A stretch of DNA of 64,000 nt, taken from Iphinoe sp. HA4291-MV1. GTDB taxonomy: Bacteria; Cyanobacteriota; Cyanobacteriia; Cyanobacteriales; Nostocaceae. This document shows positions 46,026 through 54,674 of this stretch, piece after piece. Location: positions 151,172-215,171 of the forward strand of contig JAHHHH010000002.1 of the NCBI GenBank assembly GCA_019359415.1. Reading direction: 5' to 3'. How positions within the stretch are numbered: the first letter of the stretch is position 1; every line of letters starts with the position of its first letter. The translations under genes and the position numbers were made by a program. Below the pieces are notes generated by a model that was not told the DNA's origin, searched no databases, and saw only the letters and a program-made list of their open reading frames with translations.

Positions 46026-46726
46026 TGGAAAAAGGTCGTCTTTACGGAATAGGAGTCGGTCCTGGCGATCCGGAACTGATCACATTAAAAGCACTGCGGC
46101 TATTACGTTCTTGTCCAGTAGTCGCCTATCAATCTGCAGACGACAAAGAAAGTATTGCTAGAGGTATCGTAGCCCAATATCTCCCTGGTAATCAAATCGA
46201 GGTACAGTATCATCTTCCCCGCGCTCTTGATCCGTATGCAGCACAACCGATTTATGACCAGGTTGTCATCCCTATAAAAGAACATCTTGCTGCTGGGCGA
46301 GATGTGGTGGTATTGTGCGAGGGCGACCCGTTATTTTACGGCTCGTTTATGTATGTATTTACACGACTTTCTGACCAGTTTGAAACAGAAGTCGTGCCAG
46401 GAGTTTCCTCACCGATGGGGTGTGCTTCAGCATTAGGAGTACCGCTGAGTTATCGCAACGATGTTTTCAGTGTACTGCCAGCTACACTGCCAGCTGAAGT
46501 CCTAGAAGCACAATTATTAAATGCTGATGCTGCTGCCATTATTAAGTTACAACGGCATTTCGCAAAAGTTCGTGATGTATTGCATAAACTAGGGCTGGTG
46601 TCAAGGGCGCGTTATATTGAGCGAGGGACGATGGCAAACCAGCGAATTATCTCGCTAGATAATGTAGATTCAGCCCAAGTGCCTTACTTTTCGATGATTC
46701 TAGTGCCGAGTAAGAGTCATTTATAG
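46022..46726 (+). CDS. cobI: precorrin-2 C20-methyltransferase
   Basis: This 234-residue SAM-dependent methylase (CbiL/CobI) starts with two consecutive ATGs (46022, 46025) after GGAGGAAG. It has the tetrapyrrole methylase motifs LYGIGVGPGDPELITLKALR, LCEGDPLFYGSFMYV and VPGVSSPMGCASALGVPL. It is the last gene of the cobG-cobH-cobI run; a CRISPR array follows 270 bp later. Confidence 0.95.
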   Translation: MMEKGRLYGIGVGPGDPELITLKALRLLRSCPVVAYQSADDKESIARGIVAQYLPGNQIEVQYHLPRALDPYAAQPIYDQVVIPIKEHLAAGRDVVVLCEGDPLFYGSFMYVFTRLSDQFETEVVPGVSSPMGCASALGVPLSYRNDVFSVLPATLPAEVLEAQLLNADAAAIIKLQRHFAKVRDVLHKLGLVSRARYIERGTMANQRIISLDNVDSAQVPYFSMILVPSKSHL

Positions 46727-46995
46727 GAGCGATACGACAAAATGAGTTGATACAGTTTTCTTGCCGAATGCGCGGATGGGTAGGTGTTAGCAAAGAGGTT
46801 GTGAAAAAAATGGCTGAACCTCTCACAGCGTAAAGCTTTACGGGAAAAGTAGCTTATCATCCATCCGCGCTCCTTGTCCAGACTGGATTTCAGCCATTTA
46901 TCTTTACATCAACCCAGATTTTTTATGCTATATTTAGTTCATCCGCGCTGTTGAACCTTGAAAACCTTATACAGAACACTTCTCTGACTCCCGCA
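46727..46995 (+). promoter_or_regulatory. CRISPR leader region
   Basis: About 270 bp between cobI and the first CRISPR repeat. GCGCGGATGG (near 46772) is matched by CCATCCGCGC (near 46860) and again by CATCCGCGC (near 46940), so it contains inverted and direct repeats. It is AT-rich near the array, with a TATATT element around 46928. The repeat orientation (ATTGAAAC at the right) agrees with this side being the leader. Confidence 0.6.
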
Positions 46996-48132
46996 GTTGA
47001 AATTTCTCTTACTCCCTATTAGGGATTGAAACGGACGAGATTCTTTGAGAATAAGAGTGAACGGAAAAGGGCGATGTTGAAATTTCTCTTACTCCCTATT
47101 AGGGATTGAAACACTTTATTCCAGCTTTTTCCATTCCAGCGAAAACCATTCGTTGAAATTTCTCTTACTCCCTATTAGGGATTGAAACTCCGATTTTCCA
47201 GGGACTTCTATTGTACTTCTTTTGTTGAAATTTCTCTTACTCCCTATTAGGGATTGAAACAACAAGCAAATAGCGAAGGATTTAGTATCTCTTGGGCAGC
47301 AGGTTGAAATTTCTCTTACTCCCTATTAGGGATTGAAACCTCATTTCAGTGACTGAAATGAGTTACGGTACTCGCGTTGAAATTTCTCTTACTCCCTATT
47401 AGGGATTGAAACGGCGCGGTAGAGATCAGCGATCGCTGGATCAAGTTGAAATTTCTCTTACTCCCTATTAGGGATTGAAACAAATCAACCATATCAGGAT
47501 GTTTGCCAAATTAATAGTTGAAATTTCTCTTACTCCCTATTAGGGATTGAAACGTCTGTCTCCTCATTATTGAGGAAGCAATAGTCGTTGAAATTTCTCT
47601 TACTCCCTATTAGGGATTGAAACTGGCTATTTTTGCCCATTCTGGGTGTGCCAACAAAGTTGAAATTTCTCTTACTCCCTATTAGGGATTGAAACGCTTC
47701 AATAGCAGACGCTGCTTTGACCCCAGAAGTTGAAATTTCTCTTACTCCCTATTAGGGATTGAAACAAGCTATCAACTATTTTCCACAACCAGCCGTCTTC
47801 ATGAGTTGAAATTTCTCTTACTCCCTATTAGGGATTGAAACCAGAAAATTTTCTATCATTCCCGCCACTGTATCTTGTTGAAATTTCTCTTACTCCCTAT
47901 TAGGGATTGAAACGGGAAGATGTGATTCTCAACTACATCAGGAGCCGTCCATGTTGAAATTTCTCTTACTCCCTATTAGGGATTGAAACGTAAATTTGCT
48001 ATATCATCTACTGTCAAAAAAACTGTTGAAATTTCTCTTACTCCCTATTAGGGATTGAAACTACCGTTCCACGACTTACCCCTAGATGTGGTGGCGTTGA
48101 AATTTCTCTTACTCCCTATTAGGGATTGAAAC
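46996..48132 (+). CRISPR. CRISPR array, 16 repeats of 37 bp, 15 spacers
   Basis: Sixteen identical 37-bp repeats begin GTTGAAATTTCTCTTACTCC, contain the small palindrome TCCCTATTAGGGA and end ATTGAAAC. Repeat starts are 46996, 47076, 47152, 47224, 47303, 47376, 47445, 47517, 47587, 47659, 47729, 47805, 47877, 47953, 48025 and 48096. Spacers are 32-43 bp (43, 39, 35, 42, 36, 32, 35, 33, 35, 33, 39, 35, 39, 35, 34). The ATTGAAAC end is typical of cyanobacterial type I/III arrays. No cas gene is present in the window, and the array lies inside the cobalamin cluster. All repeats including the last are intact, as far as read. Confidence 0.98.
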
Positions 48133-48165
48133 CTCATCGCGATCGCTCTCTACAAACTCAAAAAG

Positions 48166-48480
48166 ACTCGTCAGCGAGTATCAAAGACTCATCAGCGCGT
48201 GTGAGAAACTCGTCAGCGAGTATCAAAGACTCGTCAGCGCGTGTGAGAAACTCGTCAGCGAGTATCAAAGACTCATCAGCGCGTGTGAGGAACTCGTCAG
48301 CAAGTATCAAAGACTCATCAGCGCGTGTGAGGAACTCGTCAGCAAGTATCAAAGACTCATCAGCGCGTGTGAGGAACTCGTCAGCGAGTATCAAAGACTC
48401 ATCAGCGCGTGTGAGGAACTCGTCAGCAAGTATCAAAGACTTATCAGCGCGTGTGAGGAACTCGTCAGCAAGTATCAAAG
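48166..48480. repeat. 42-bp minisatellite (15 half-units of 21 bp)
   Basis: Two alternating 21-bp units, ACTCGTCAGCGAGTATCAAAG-like and ACTCATCAGCGCGTGTGAGGA-like, occur fifteen times without interruption, starting 33 bp after the last CRISPR repeat. Single-base variants exist (CGAG/CAAG, CATC/CGTC). Because 21 is a multiple of three, long frames stay open on both strands: plus SSASIKDSSARVRN, minus SLILADEFLTRADE. No RBS supports either as a gene. Confidence 0.95.
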
Positions 48481-48525
48481 ACTCTTTCATTGCTAAAAAA
48501 AGCTGCTAACTTCCACTACAGTCCT

Positions 48526-50361
48526 ATGATCAAAATCGCACTCGCCGTTGTCATACTAGGTAACAACAGTATCCCTATAGCAAAAAAAATTACTAGTGTT
48601 ATGCCAGGAGCACAGTTATACGGATTGGCAGGTCGTACTTGTGATGTAGATGTCAGTTTTACTGAGTTCGGAGCAACACTACGGGAGTTATTTACCAATG
48701 GAGTGCCAATCATTGGCATTTGTGCTACAGGTATTCTCATCAGAACTCTCGCGCCACTGCTTGCCAATAAGCGACAGGAACCTCCAGTTCTTGCAGTTGC
48801 TGAAGATGGTAGTGCAGTGGTGCCACTTTTGGGCGGACTCAATGGTGTAAATTCCTTGGCACGCCAAATCGCTGAGGTACTGGGTGTCAAACCCGCTATC
48901 ACAACCACAGGTGACATTCGTTTTGGCATTGCGCTGGAAGATCCCCCTGTAGGCTACCGTTTGGCTAACCCCGATGACGCCAAATCGTTCATGTCTGACT
49001 TACTAGCGGGAAACTCTGTAAGGTTGGAGGGCAATGCACCTTGGCTGATGAATAGTTCGTTACCAATTGCCCAGGATGCAGAGAGAGTTATACAAATTAC
49101 TGAAAAGCAAGTCGTTCCTACATCAACCCGTCTTGTCTATCATCCCACAACAGTAGCGATCGCAGTGAGTAGAACCTCACCCCCTGCTCCTTCCCACAAG
49201 CAAGGCAGGGTGATGAAGATGGAGTGGGGTTCTGAGGAAATTGCTCTTGTGCAGCAAATGCTAGTTGATGCTGAGTTAGCCCCTGCATCTGTTGCTGGAG
49301 TCTTCGCTAGTACCCTTGATGCTGCCAATCCAGCTTTACAAGCAATTGCTGATGCCCTCAATGTGACTGTTCGCTTTTTTACCCCAGATGAAATTGCCGC
49401 TGTGATGTCACAAAATAACACCGTAGATGTGGCGGCGGCTGCGGCTCTAGCAGCTTCCTCTGGGCAGTTGGTGATGCAACGACAAACATCTGACTTTAGC
49501 TGTGCCATTGCGTTAGCGGAGCTTGCCGAAGGCATCGCACTCTTACCTATTCATATCAATACCACAGGGAGACCACGCGGTCGATTGACAATAGTTGGCA
49601 CTGGTCCTGGAGGAAGCAATTGGATGTCGCCGGAAGTCAAGAAAGTTTTAAGTAATGCCACTGATTTAGTTGGTTATTCTACTTACTTGAAATTAGTAGG
49701 GTCTTTGGGCAAAGGCAAAAGATGGCATGAGTCTGACAACCGGGAAGAAATTGCACGAGCACGAATGGCGCTAGATTTAGCAGCAGAAGGGCGTTTGGTC
49801 GCAGTCGTCTCTTCTGGTGATCCTGGTATTTATGCGATGGCTGCAGCGGTATTTGAAGTGCTTGAGAAGGAGGCAAAACCGGAATGGCAAGGTATCGAAA
49901 TTCAAGTAGCACCAGGTATTTCTGCGATGCAAGCAGCAGCAGCAAAAATTGGTGCACCACTTGGTCACGACTTCTGTACCATCTCCCTGTCTGACATCTT
50001 GAAGCCGTGGTCAATTATCGAACAACGAATCACTGCTGCTGCACAAGCAGATTTTGTGATAGCCTTCTACAATCCAGTGTCAAAGCAGCGCACTTGGCAA
50101 CTGGCAGAGGCAAAAAATATACTGCTACGTTACAGACATCCTGATACTCCAGTCGTGCTTGCTCGCAACCTTGGTAGGAGTGGAGAATCTATTCAGGTTT
50201 GCACTTTGGAACATTTAGTACCAGAACTCGCTGATATGCGGACGGTTATTCTTGTGGGATCAAGCAAAACTCGGATGATTGAACGGTGTGATGGTAGCAT
50301 CTGGGTTTATACTCCCCGTCACTATGACTCACCCTCCCACAAGAGCGATCGCTCTTCCTGA
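48526..50361 (+). CDS. CbiG-CobJ fusion (cobalamin biosynthesis)
   Basis: This 611-residue protein joins a CbiG-like domain (cobalt-precorrin-5A hydrolase family; GLAGRTCDVDVSFTEFGATL, IIGICATGILIRTLAPLLAN, EDGSAVVPLLGGLNGVN, residues 1-~350) to a CobJ/CbiH C17-methyltransferase (LTIVGTGPGGSNWMSPEVKK, VVSSGDPGIYAMAAAVFEVL, VAPGISAMQAAAAKIGAPL). The ATG at 48526 starts MIKIALAVVILGNNS; an upstream in-frame TTG adds 12 unlikely residues. No Shine-Dalgarno is evident. The fusion is common in cyanobacteria. The CRISPR array and a minisatellite separate it from cobI, so it probably has its own promoter or one in the repeats. Confidence 0.93.
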   Translation: MIKIALAVVILGNNSIPIAKKITSVMPGAQLYGLAGRTCDVDVSFTEFGATLRELFTNGVPIIGICATGILIRTLAPLLANKRQEPPVLAVAEDGSAVVPLLGGLNGVNSLARQIAEVLGVKPAITTTGDIRFGIALEDPPVGYRLANPDDAKSFMSDLLAGNSVRLEGNAPWLMNSSLPIAQDAERVIQITEKQVVPTSTRLVYHPTTVAIAVSRTSPPAPSHKQGRVMKMEWGSEEIALVQQMLVDAELAPASVAGVFASTLDAANPALQAIADALNVTVRFFTPDEIAAVMSQNNTVDVAAAAALAASSGQLVMQRQTSDFSCAIALAELAEGIALLPIHINTTGRPRGRLTIVGTGPGGSNWMSPEVKKVLSNATDLVGYSTYLKLVGSLGKGKRWHESDNREEIARARMALDLAAEGRLVAVVSSGDPGIYAMAAAVFEVLEKEAKPEWQGIEIQVAPGISAMQAAAAKIGAPLGHDFCTISLSDILKPWSIIEQRITAAAQADFVIAFYNPVSKQRTWQLAEAKNILLRYRHPDTPVVLARNLGRSGESIQVCTLEHLVPELADMRTVILVGSSKTRMIERCDGSIWVYTPRHYDSPSHKSDRSS

Positions 50362-50914
50362 TTTTTTTGCATTACTACTTCATAATAACTTCTGCGACAG
50401 TTCAGAGGAGATATCGCAGTCGCCAAGCTGATTTGGACGAAGGTTCTTGGTTTATCCTCTGGGATAACTTTTTCCAGAGGTTCTAAGATTTCTGTCCACT
50501 GCATTAACAATGTCAGTAGACCGAAAACTTTTGTCAGTCAACGCAAGAATGAGGGTTTGGGGCGATGTTTTGGGCACAGGGTCGAGCGATCGCTTACCTT
50601 AGCAGGAGAACTCATCTACAACCCTATTGCTCAAAACGCAGATGATACGGGCATTCTGGCGGATTGTATACAATCCGCCAGAATGCCCCAATGGTAAGCC
50701 TTCTAGAAATCTTTTCGGTCTACTGAATGTGAGTCGATGCATTAACAATGCGAGTCGATGCATTAACAATGCATTGACTTGCGTTTAGATATCGCAGTCG
50801 CCAAGCTGATTAGGACGAAAATTCTTGGCTTATCCTCTGGGATAACTTTTCCCAGATGTCTTAAGATTTCTGTCCACTGCTATATATTGGAAAAAACTAG
50901 CAAAAACAAAAACA
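50362..50914. repeat. repeat island with 93-bp direct repeats and a 40-bp perfect palindrome
   Basis: A 93-bp segment at 50410-50502 recurs directly at 50788-50880 with about ten differences. Between them lie TCAGTAGACCGAAAA (50513-50527) and its complement (50712-50726), a perfect 40-bp palindrome at 50649-50688 (GGGCATTCTGGCGGATTGTA and complement, no loop), and a tandem 21-mer (50731-50751, 50752-50772). There is no gene. It looks like an insertion of a small palindromic element with flanking duplication. Confidence 0.8.
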
Positions 50915-51142
50915 ATGATTACCTTCGTCCAAAGTCCAGTAAGTTCCGATCCAGAAGTCATGGGCGGTACGTTGGTATTCCGAAATACGAGAGTTCCAGT
51001 CCAATCGCTTTTTGATTATCTAGACGATGGATTTTCTCTAGAGGAGTTTTTGGACAATTTCCCATCTGTGACTCGTGCAGATGCGGTCAATTTTCTGAAA
51101 CTTGCTCGTGAACACGTTAAAGATGAAAATCATTCTGGATGA
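50915..51142 (+). CDS. DUF433 antitoxin-like protein
   Basis: This 75-residue protein contains the DUF433 pattern: DPEVMGGTLVFRNTRVPVQS, LDDGFSLEEFLDNFPSVTRA and DAVNFLKLARE. It has a winged-helix-type fold used by antitoxins that pair with PIN-like DUF5615 proteins. It overlaps the next gene by 20 bp, typical of a toxin-antitoxin operon with the antitoxin first. Confidence 0.9.
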   Translation: MITFVQSPVSSDPEVMGGTLVFRNTRVPVQSLFDYLDDGFSLEEFLDNFPSVTRADAVNFLKLAREHVKDENHSG

Positions 51143-51437
51143 GAATTTACCAAGAGCTTTAAAGCGCTATTTGTCTGGTTATGAGGTGACTACTGTTCAG
51201 GAGCAGGGATGGGCTGGCGTTAAGAATGGCGAACTGATGGCGAGGATTGATGGTGTGTATGATGTTTTTCTGACATCAGACAAGAATTTGAAATACCAGC
51301 AAAACTTAACTGAACAAAGCATAGCGATTATTGAGCTTCCCACAAATCGATTAAAGCTCTTGGAAACTCTTACCGATAAAATTTTGGCAGAAGTCAAGAG
51401 CGTTTCGCCAGGAATGTATGTGCAAGTCTCTCTTTAG
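51123..51437 (+). CDS. DUF5615 PIN-like toxin
   Basis: This 104-residue protein starts MKIILDENLPRALKRYLSGY. Acidic residues are in LDENLP and FLTSDKNLKYQQ, as in DUF5615, a compact PIN-like nuclease family (Mut7-C related). With the overlapping DUF433 gene it forms a type II toxin-antitoxin module; RNase activity is inferred from family only. It lies just after the repeat island, fitting an accessory insertion. Confidence 0.88.
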   Translation: MKIILDENLPRALKRYLSGYEVTTVQEQGWAGVKNGELMARIDGVYDVFLTSDKNLKYQQNLTEQSIAIIELPTNRLKLLETLTDKILAEVKSVSPGMYVQVSL

Positions 51438-51484
51438 CCACCGTGTTGCATCGCGCAGCGACATGATTATTATCCCTTTTTCTC

Positions 51485-52753
51485 CTATTGTTCACTAAGT
51501 GCTTTCAACAAATTGTGAATCTCTTCAACAGTATTGTAGTGGACCAGCCCAATCCGCAAAAGTCCTCCACTTGACTCAACTCCTAATTCTTTGGTAAGAC
51601 TGAGCGCATAAAAATTACCGTTCCAAGTAAAGATACCCTGCTCACCCAACACTTTCGCAACCGCGTGAGGTGTTCGCCCAGCAAGTCGTATGCTAACAGT
51701 TGGTGTCCGCCAATCAAAGCGGGTTAAATCAGTGATACCGTACAAAGTTAGACCAGTAATTTCTAGCAATCCAGTAACCAACTTTTGGCACAAATCTCTT
51801 TCGTACTGTTTAATTGCTATCATCGCTGTAACTAGGGCTTCTCGGCGGTTCTGAACACCTGGTAAGACTTGGCGACCTAGTTGAGCAAGGTAGTTAATTG
51901 TCGCGACTACCCCTGCTAGTCCCTCGTAATTCTGGGTTCCATTTTCCCAACGTGACGGAATTTCCTCTGGTGCTGGTTGCACTTTGTAAGGGCGCAGTCG
52001 AGCAAGATGCTCGCGCTTTGCATACAAAACTCCAACATGGGGTCCAAAGAATTTATAAGCGGAACAAGTGAGAAAATCGCAATCAAGCACACGTACATCA
52101 ATGGGAGCGTGAGCGACGTAGTGAACTGCATCCACAAAAACCATCGCCCCAACAGCATGAGCTAATTTCACAATTGTTGCGACATCGTTAATTGTACCCA
52201 CAGCGTTGGATGCATACCCTACCGCCACTAACCGCGTCCGCTCATTGATCTGCTGCTTGAGATGGTTCATGTCTAGGGTGCAGTCTTCTACGTTAATTTC
52301 GACCTCACGAATGACAACACCGCGTTCAGAAAGCGCAGACCAAGGTGAAACGTTGGCATAATGGTCTAGTTTCGTGACAATAATTTCATCACCGCTTTGA
52401 AATTCCTGCGCGATAGCCCTTTGGGCGGCTCCCTGCTGGAGCATCGCTCGACTCAAGATATAAGTGAGCGTCGTCATATTCGGACCAAAGACCACTTCCT
52501 CAGAAGCACATCCCAATAAATCAGCCATAGCTGTACGAGCTGAAGTTATGAGCGCATCTGTCCGCTCACTTGTTGCAAAAGCACCGTGTGCATTGGCGTT
52601 TGAACTCACTAGGTATTCGGCGATCGCATCTATGACTGACTTTGGTACCTGAGTTCCACCAGGTCCATCAAAAAAAATCACAGGTTGACCATTGATTTGT
52701 TGTGAAAGTGCTGGAAACTGATTGCGTATCCACCCTAAGTCAAGGTCAACCAT
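51485..52753 (-). CDS. cysteine desulfurase-like class V aminotransferase
   Basis: This 422-residue PLP enzyme of the SufS/CsdA-like fold has FFDGPGGTQVPKSVIDAI near the N-terminus and the PLP lysine in CDFLTCSAYKFFGPHVG. It also has GEQGIFTWNGNFYAL and LRIGLVHYNTVEEIHNLL at the C-terminus. It resembles the cysteine desulfurase-like subgroup lacking the clear active-site cysteine loop of SufS, so the reaction (desulfurase, lyase or epimerase-type) is uncertain. It lies downstream of a 2OG-Fe dioxygenase gene on the same strand with a 71-bp spacer, so the two may act together on an amino acid. Confidence 0.82.
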   Translation of the reverse strand: MVDLDLGWIRNQFPALSQQINGQPVIFFDGPGGTQVPKSVIDAIAEYLVSSNANAHGAFATSERTDALITSARTAMADLLGCASEEVVFGPNMTTLTYILSRAMLQQGAAQRAIAQEFQSGDEIIVTKLDHYANVSPWSALSERGVVIREVEINVEDCTLDMNHLKQQINERTRLVAVGYASNAVGTINDVATIVKLAHAVGAMVFVDAVHYVAHAPIDVRVLDCDFLTCSAYKFFGPHVGVLYAKREHLARLRPYKVQPAPEEIPSRWENGTQNYEGLAGVVATINYLAQLGRQVLPGVQNRREALVTAMIAIKQYERDLCQKLVTGLLEITGLTLYGITDLTRFDWRTPTVSIRLAGRTPHAVAKVLGEQGIFTWNGNFYALSLTKELGVESSGGLLRIGLVHYNTVEEIHNLLKALSEQ

Positions 52754-52824
52754 AAAAGCTCCTTTGTTTGTGATATTACTTTACCGTTTACTCAAGTCAA
52801 AGTCTGGATGGTGAATTTAATTCT

Positions 52825-53502
52825 TTACTTATTGTTCGGCGAACTCAATCCTGGACAAGTTAACACAAACACATCTCTGACCCCACCTTCTGAGGAGGTT
52901 GCATTGATAGCAGACGTAAAATGGAAAAATTCGCGATCGCTAAATACTAACAATTCTCCAGGGTTGAGAATTTTGTTAAAAACTGGGCTATCATTCTTAG
53001 ATTTGTATAAATGAGTTTCTCCTCCTTCAATTTTGTCTCTGTTCACAGAGAATATGCTAATTAGGTCTACTCCATCTCTATGGATTCCTTCAGGAGCAGG
53101 TTTGCCTATTTGCTCCAAAGAAGCAGTGGTTCTAATTTGATGAACTGCAACTTCTTTAAAGGTTGAGCAGAGTTCACAAAACTCGAAAAATTCTAAAATC
53201 ATTCTCTGAAAGTCTTCCAGGTTTATCAGTTCGTCATCTAGTTCTGGATACTCCCTGACTACATCACCCAACAAAGGATTATATTGTTTGGGTTGATATA
53301 AAGGACGATGTGGCAGCTTGACTATACTCTTGTCAGAAATGTGAAAATGAGATAAGCGCCTGAAACGATAATTACCTGCTAAGTATGGATCTGCAGGAAG
53401 ATTGATAAAGAATGGCTGAAGCTTATCTACATCTATAGAAGATATACTTTCTAAAGCGTAGCTGGTAATACAGTTAAAGTCTTTTCTTTGTAATTCCAAC
53501 AT
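52825..53502 (-). CDS. 2OG-Fe(II) dioxygenase family protein
   Basis: This 225-residue protein has the iron-binding facial triad apparent in GIHRDGVDLISIF (HxD) and FFHFTSAI (distal His), with the 2-oxoglutarate Arg probably in GGVRDVFVLT. It fits the 2OG-Fe dioxygenase family PF10014, which includes free L-isoleucine/leucine hydroxylases (family knowledge). The substrate cannot be predicted. It is upstream of and co-directional with the cysteine-desulfurase-like gene. Confidence 0.82.
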   Translation of the reverse strand: MLELQRKDFNCITSYALESISSIDVDKLQPFFINLPADPYLAGNYRFRRLSHFHISDKSIVKLPHRPLYQPKQYNPLLGDVVREYPELDDELINLEDFQRMILEFFEFCELCSTFKEVAVHQIRTTASLEQIGKPAPEGIHRDGVDLISIFSVNRDKIEGGETHLYKSKNDSPVFNKILNPGELLVFSDREFFHFTSAINATSSEGGVRDVFVLTCPGLSSPNNK

Positions 53503-54187
53503 TTTACTATTCTCTCCAGGTTAATCTAATCTAGTCATGTTGACACCTGACAAAGCTTGGGTTGGCTATATAGTCGAACCCAATATAAAAATTTCAGTCA
53601 AAATACGCACCATTCTACTGCCAATCAAAAATTTCCACAGCGCAAAAAATATCCTTGAGCTATGCTCAACTTTTACTGACAATTAGAAGGCTCAAATTGT
53701 TGATACTTATCGGACAAAGCGATTTTTTTTAGTTTTTTTGAAACCCGATGATTTTTAAACTTATTTAACCTAGTGGTTTGTAGTTTTCCTTAAATTTTGG
53801 TGCTTTTGTCTTGCACCTTTTTCTTCAATTATAAGCAAGGAAAACCTGACCTGCAATATTGATATCAATATCGTATTGATTCAGTACTTATACTCTGTAA
53901 ACGACTAGAAGCGCTTATGGTCTGTAGTCCTGTCGTTTGCCTTATGAAGTCTTATGGGAAAAGATGAGGGAGCAGGGGAGATAGCGATCGCCCGTACATG
54001 CCCAAAGGGTTTTCCTCTAGAAAACCCTTTCCCAAAATCGGAGATTTGGGGCACCCTGCGGAGCTTTCTTGGGGCATAGGGCGCTAAGAGTAATCGCCAC
54101 ACCCAACAACAGAAAAATTTGATGCTGCCTTTGGGTTAGGATGAAATGCACAAGGGTTAAGAATGAATGAAAAAGGGAGTTGGTTTT
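53503..54187. other. intergenic region with a small hairpin
   Basis: About 680 bp, AT-rich, with no gene supported. A 10-bp hairpin, AAAGGGTTTT (54004-54013) / AAAACCCTTT (54021-54030), sits in a GC-richer patch with one HIP1 site. The promoter of the dioxygenase gene should be at the left end and that of the unknown gene at 54188 at the right end. Confidence 0.5.
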
Positions 54188-54661
54188 GTGAGTTTAGCCC
54201 AGCAACGAATGCTACTTTCCCATAACTTTAATGTGTCAGACAACAGTGTTCCCGAACTCAATCGTGAGCAGTTTGCTACTGTTTTCATGAAAGGGTTTAG
54301 CACTTATGAGAATATCAAATGTCGGTTAGTAGATAATCCCCACTGGATCGTAGAAATTCTGTTTACCAGCGATCAACTATCACCGCAGCAGGTTGGCAAA
54401 CACTGCGCTCAGATACTAGCCCAAAAGCGTCGATCGCAACAGCCTGCTGAACAACCAATCCCAGATATTTTGGTTCTGGGAGGAATGAAAACAACTCCAC
54501 CAACGAGTACTTCTCCCGAATCATTGCAACCTGGAGAATGGGGTGTGGATGTTGTGGAAACTGCCTCGGTAGAGGAGTTTCTGCGAGCGATCGCTTGGGA
54601 AGCTACTATTGCCCAAAGGCCTGCTGATGGTGTGTTTAAAGTTGAATTAAAACAAGTGTAA
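54188..54661 (+). CDS. unknown protein upstream of phycobilisome genes
   Basis: This is a 157-residue soluble protein. The GTG at 54188 (VSLAQQRMLLSH) is chosen because GGGAG lies eight nt upstream; an ATG seven codons earlier overlaps that site. Visible parts are NREQFATVFMKGFSTYENIK, NPHWIVEILFTSDQLSPQQV, a Pro/Thr/Ser-rich middle (TTPPTSTSPES), and GEWGVDVVETASVEEFLRAI. I do not recognise the family. It is followed 13 bp later by an ankyrin protein on the same strand and shares the locus with light-harvesting genes, so a role there is possible but unproven. Confidence 0.6.
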   Translation: MSLAQQRMLLSHNFNVSDNSVPELNREQFATVFMKGFSTYENIKCRLVDNPHWIVEILFTSDQLSPQQVGKHCAQILAQKRRSQQPAEQPIPDILVLGGMKTTPPTSTSPESLQPGEWGVDVVETASVEEFLRAIAWEATIAQRPADGVFKVELKQV

Positions 54662-54674
54662 GAGTTAGAAAACC

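Noticed and set aside
47153-48132. Possibility that the array is an ordinary tandem repeat
   Set aside because: Repeats are identical while all fifteen intervening sequences differ and have similar length, which is diagnostic of CRISPR.
48158-48490. Minus-strand 110-codon frame of SLILADEFLTRADE repeats as a coiled-coil protein gene
   Set aside because: It lies wholly within the minisatellite, has no Shine-Dalgarno, and the plus strand is equally open because the repeat unit is a multiple of three. Kept as a repeat finding rather than a gene.
50322-50510. Minus-strand 62-codon frame after cbiG-cobJ
   Set aside because: It overlaps the end of cbiG-cobJ and the 93-bp direct repeat; the sequence is repeat-derived and unrecognised.
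53905-54102. Minus-strand frame upstream of the unknown 157-residue gene
   Set aside because: It is within a GC-rich repeat patch with a hairpin, has no RBS, and no similarity is recognisable.
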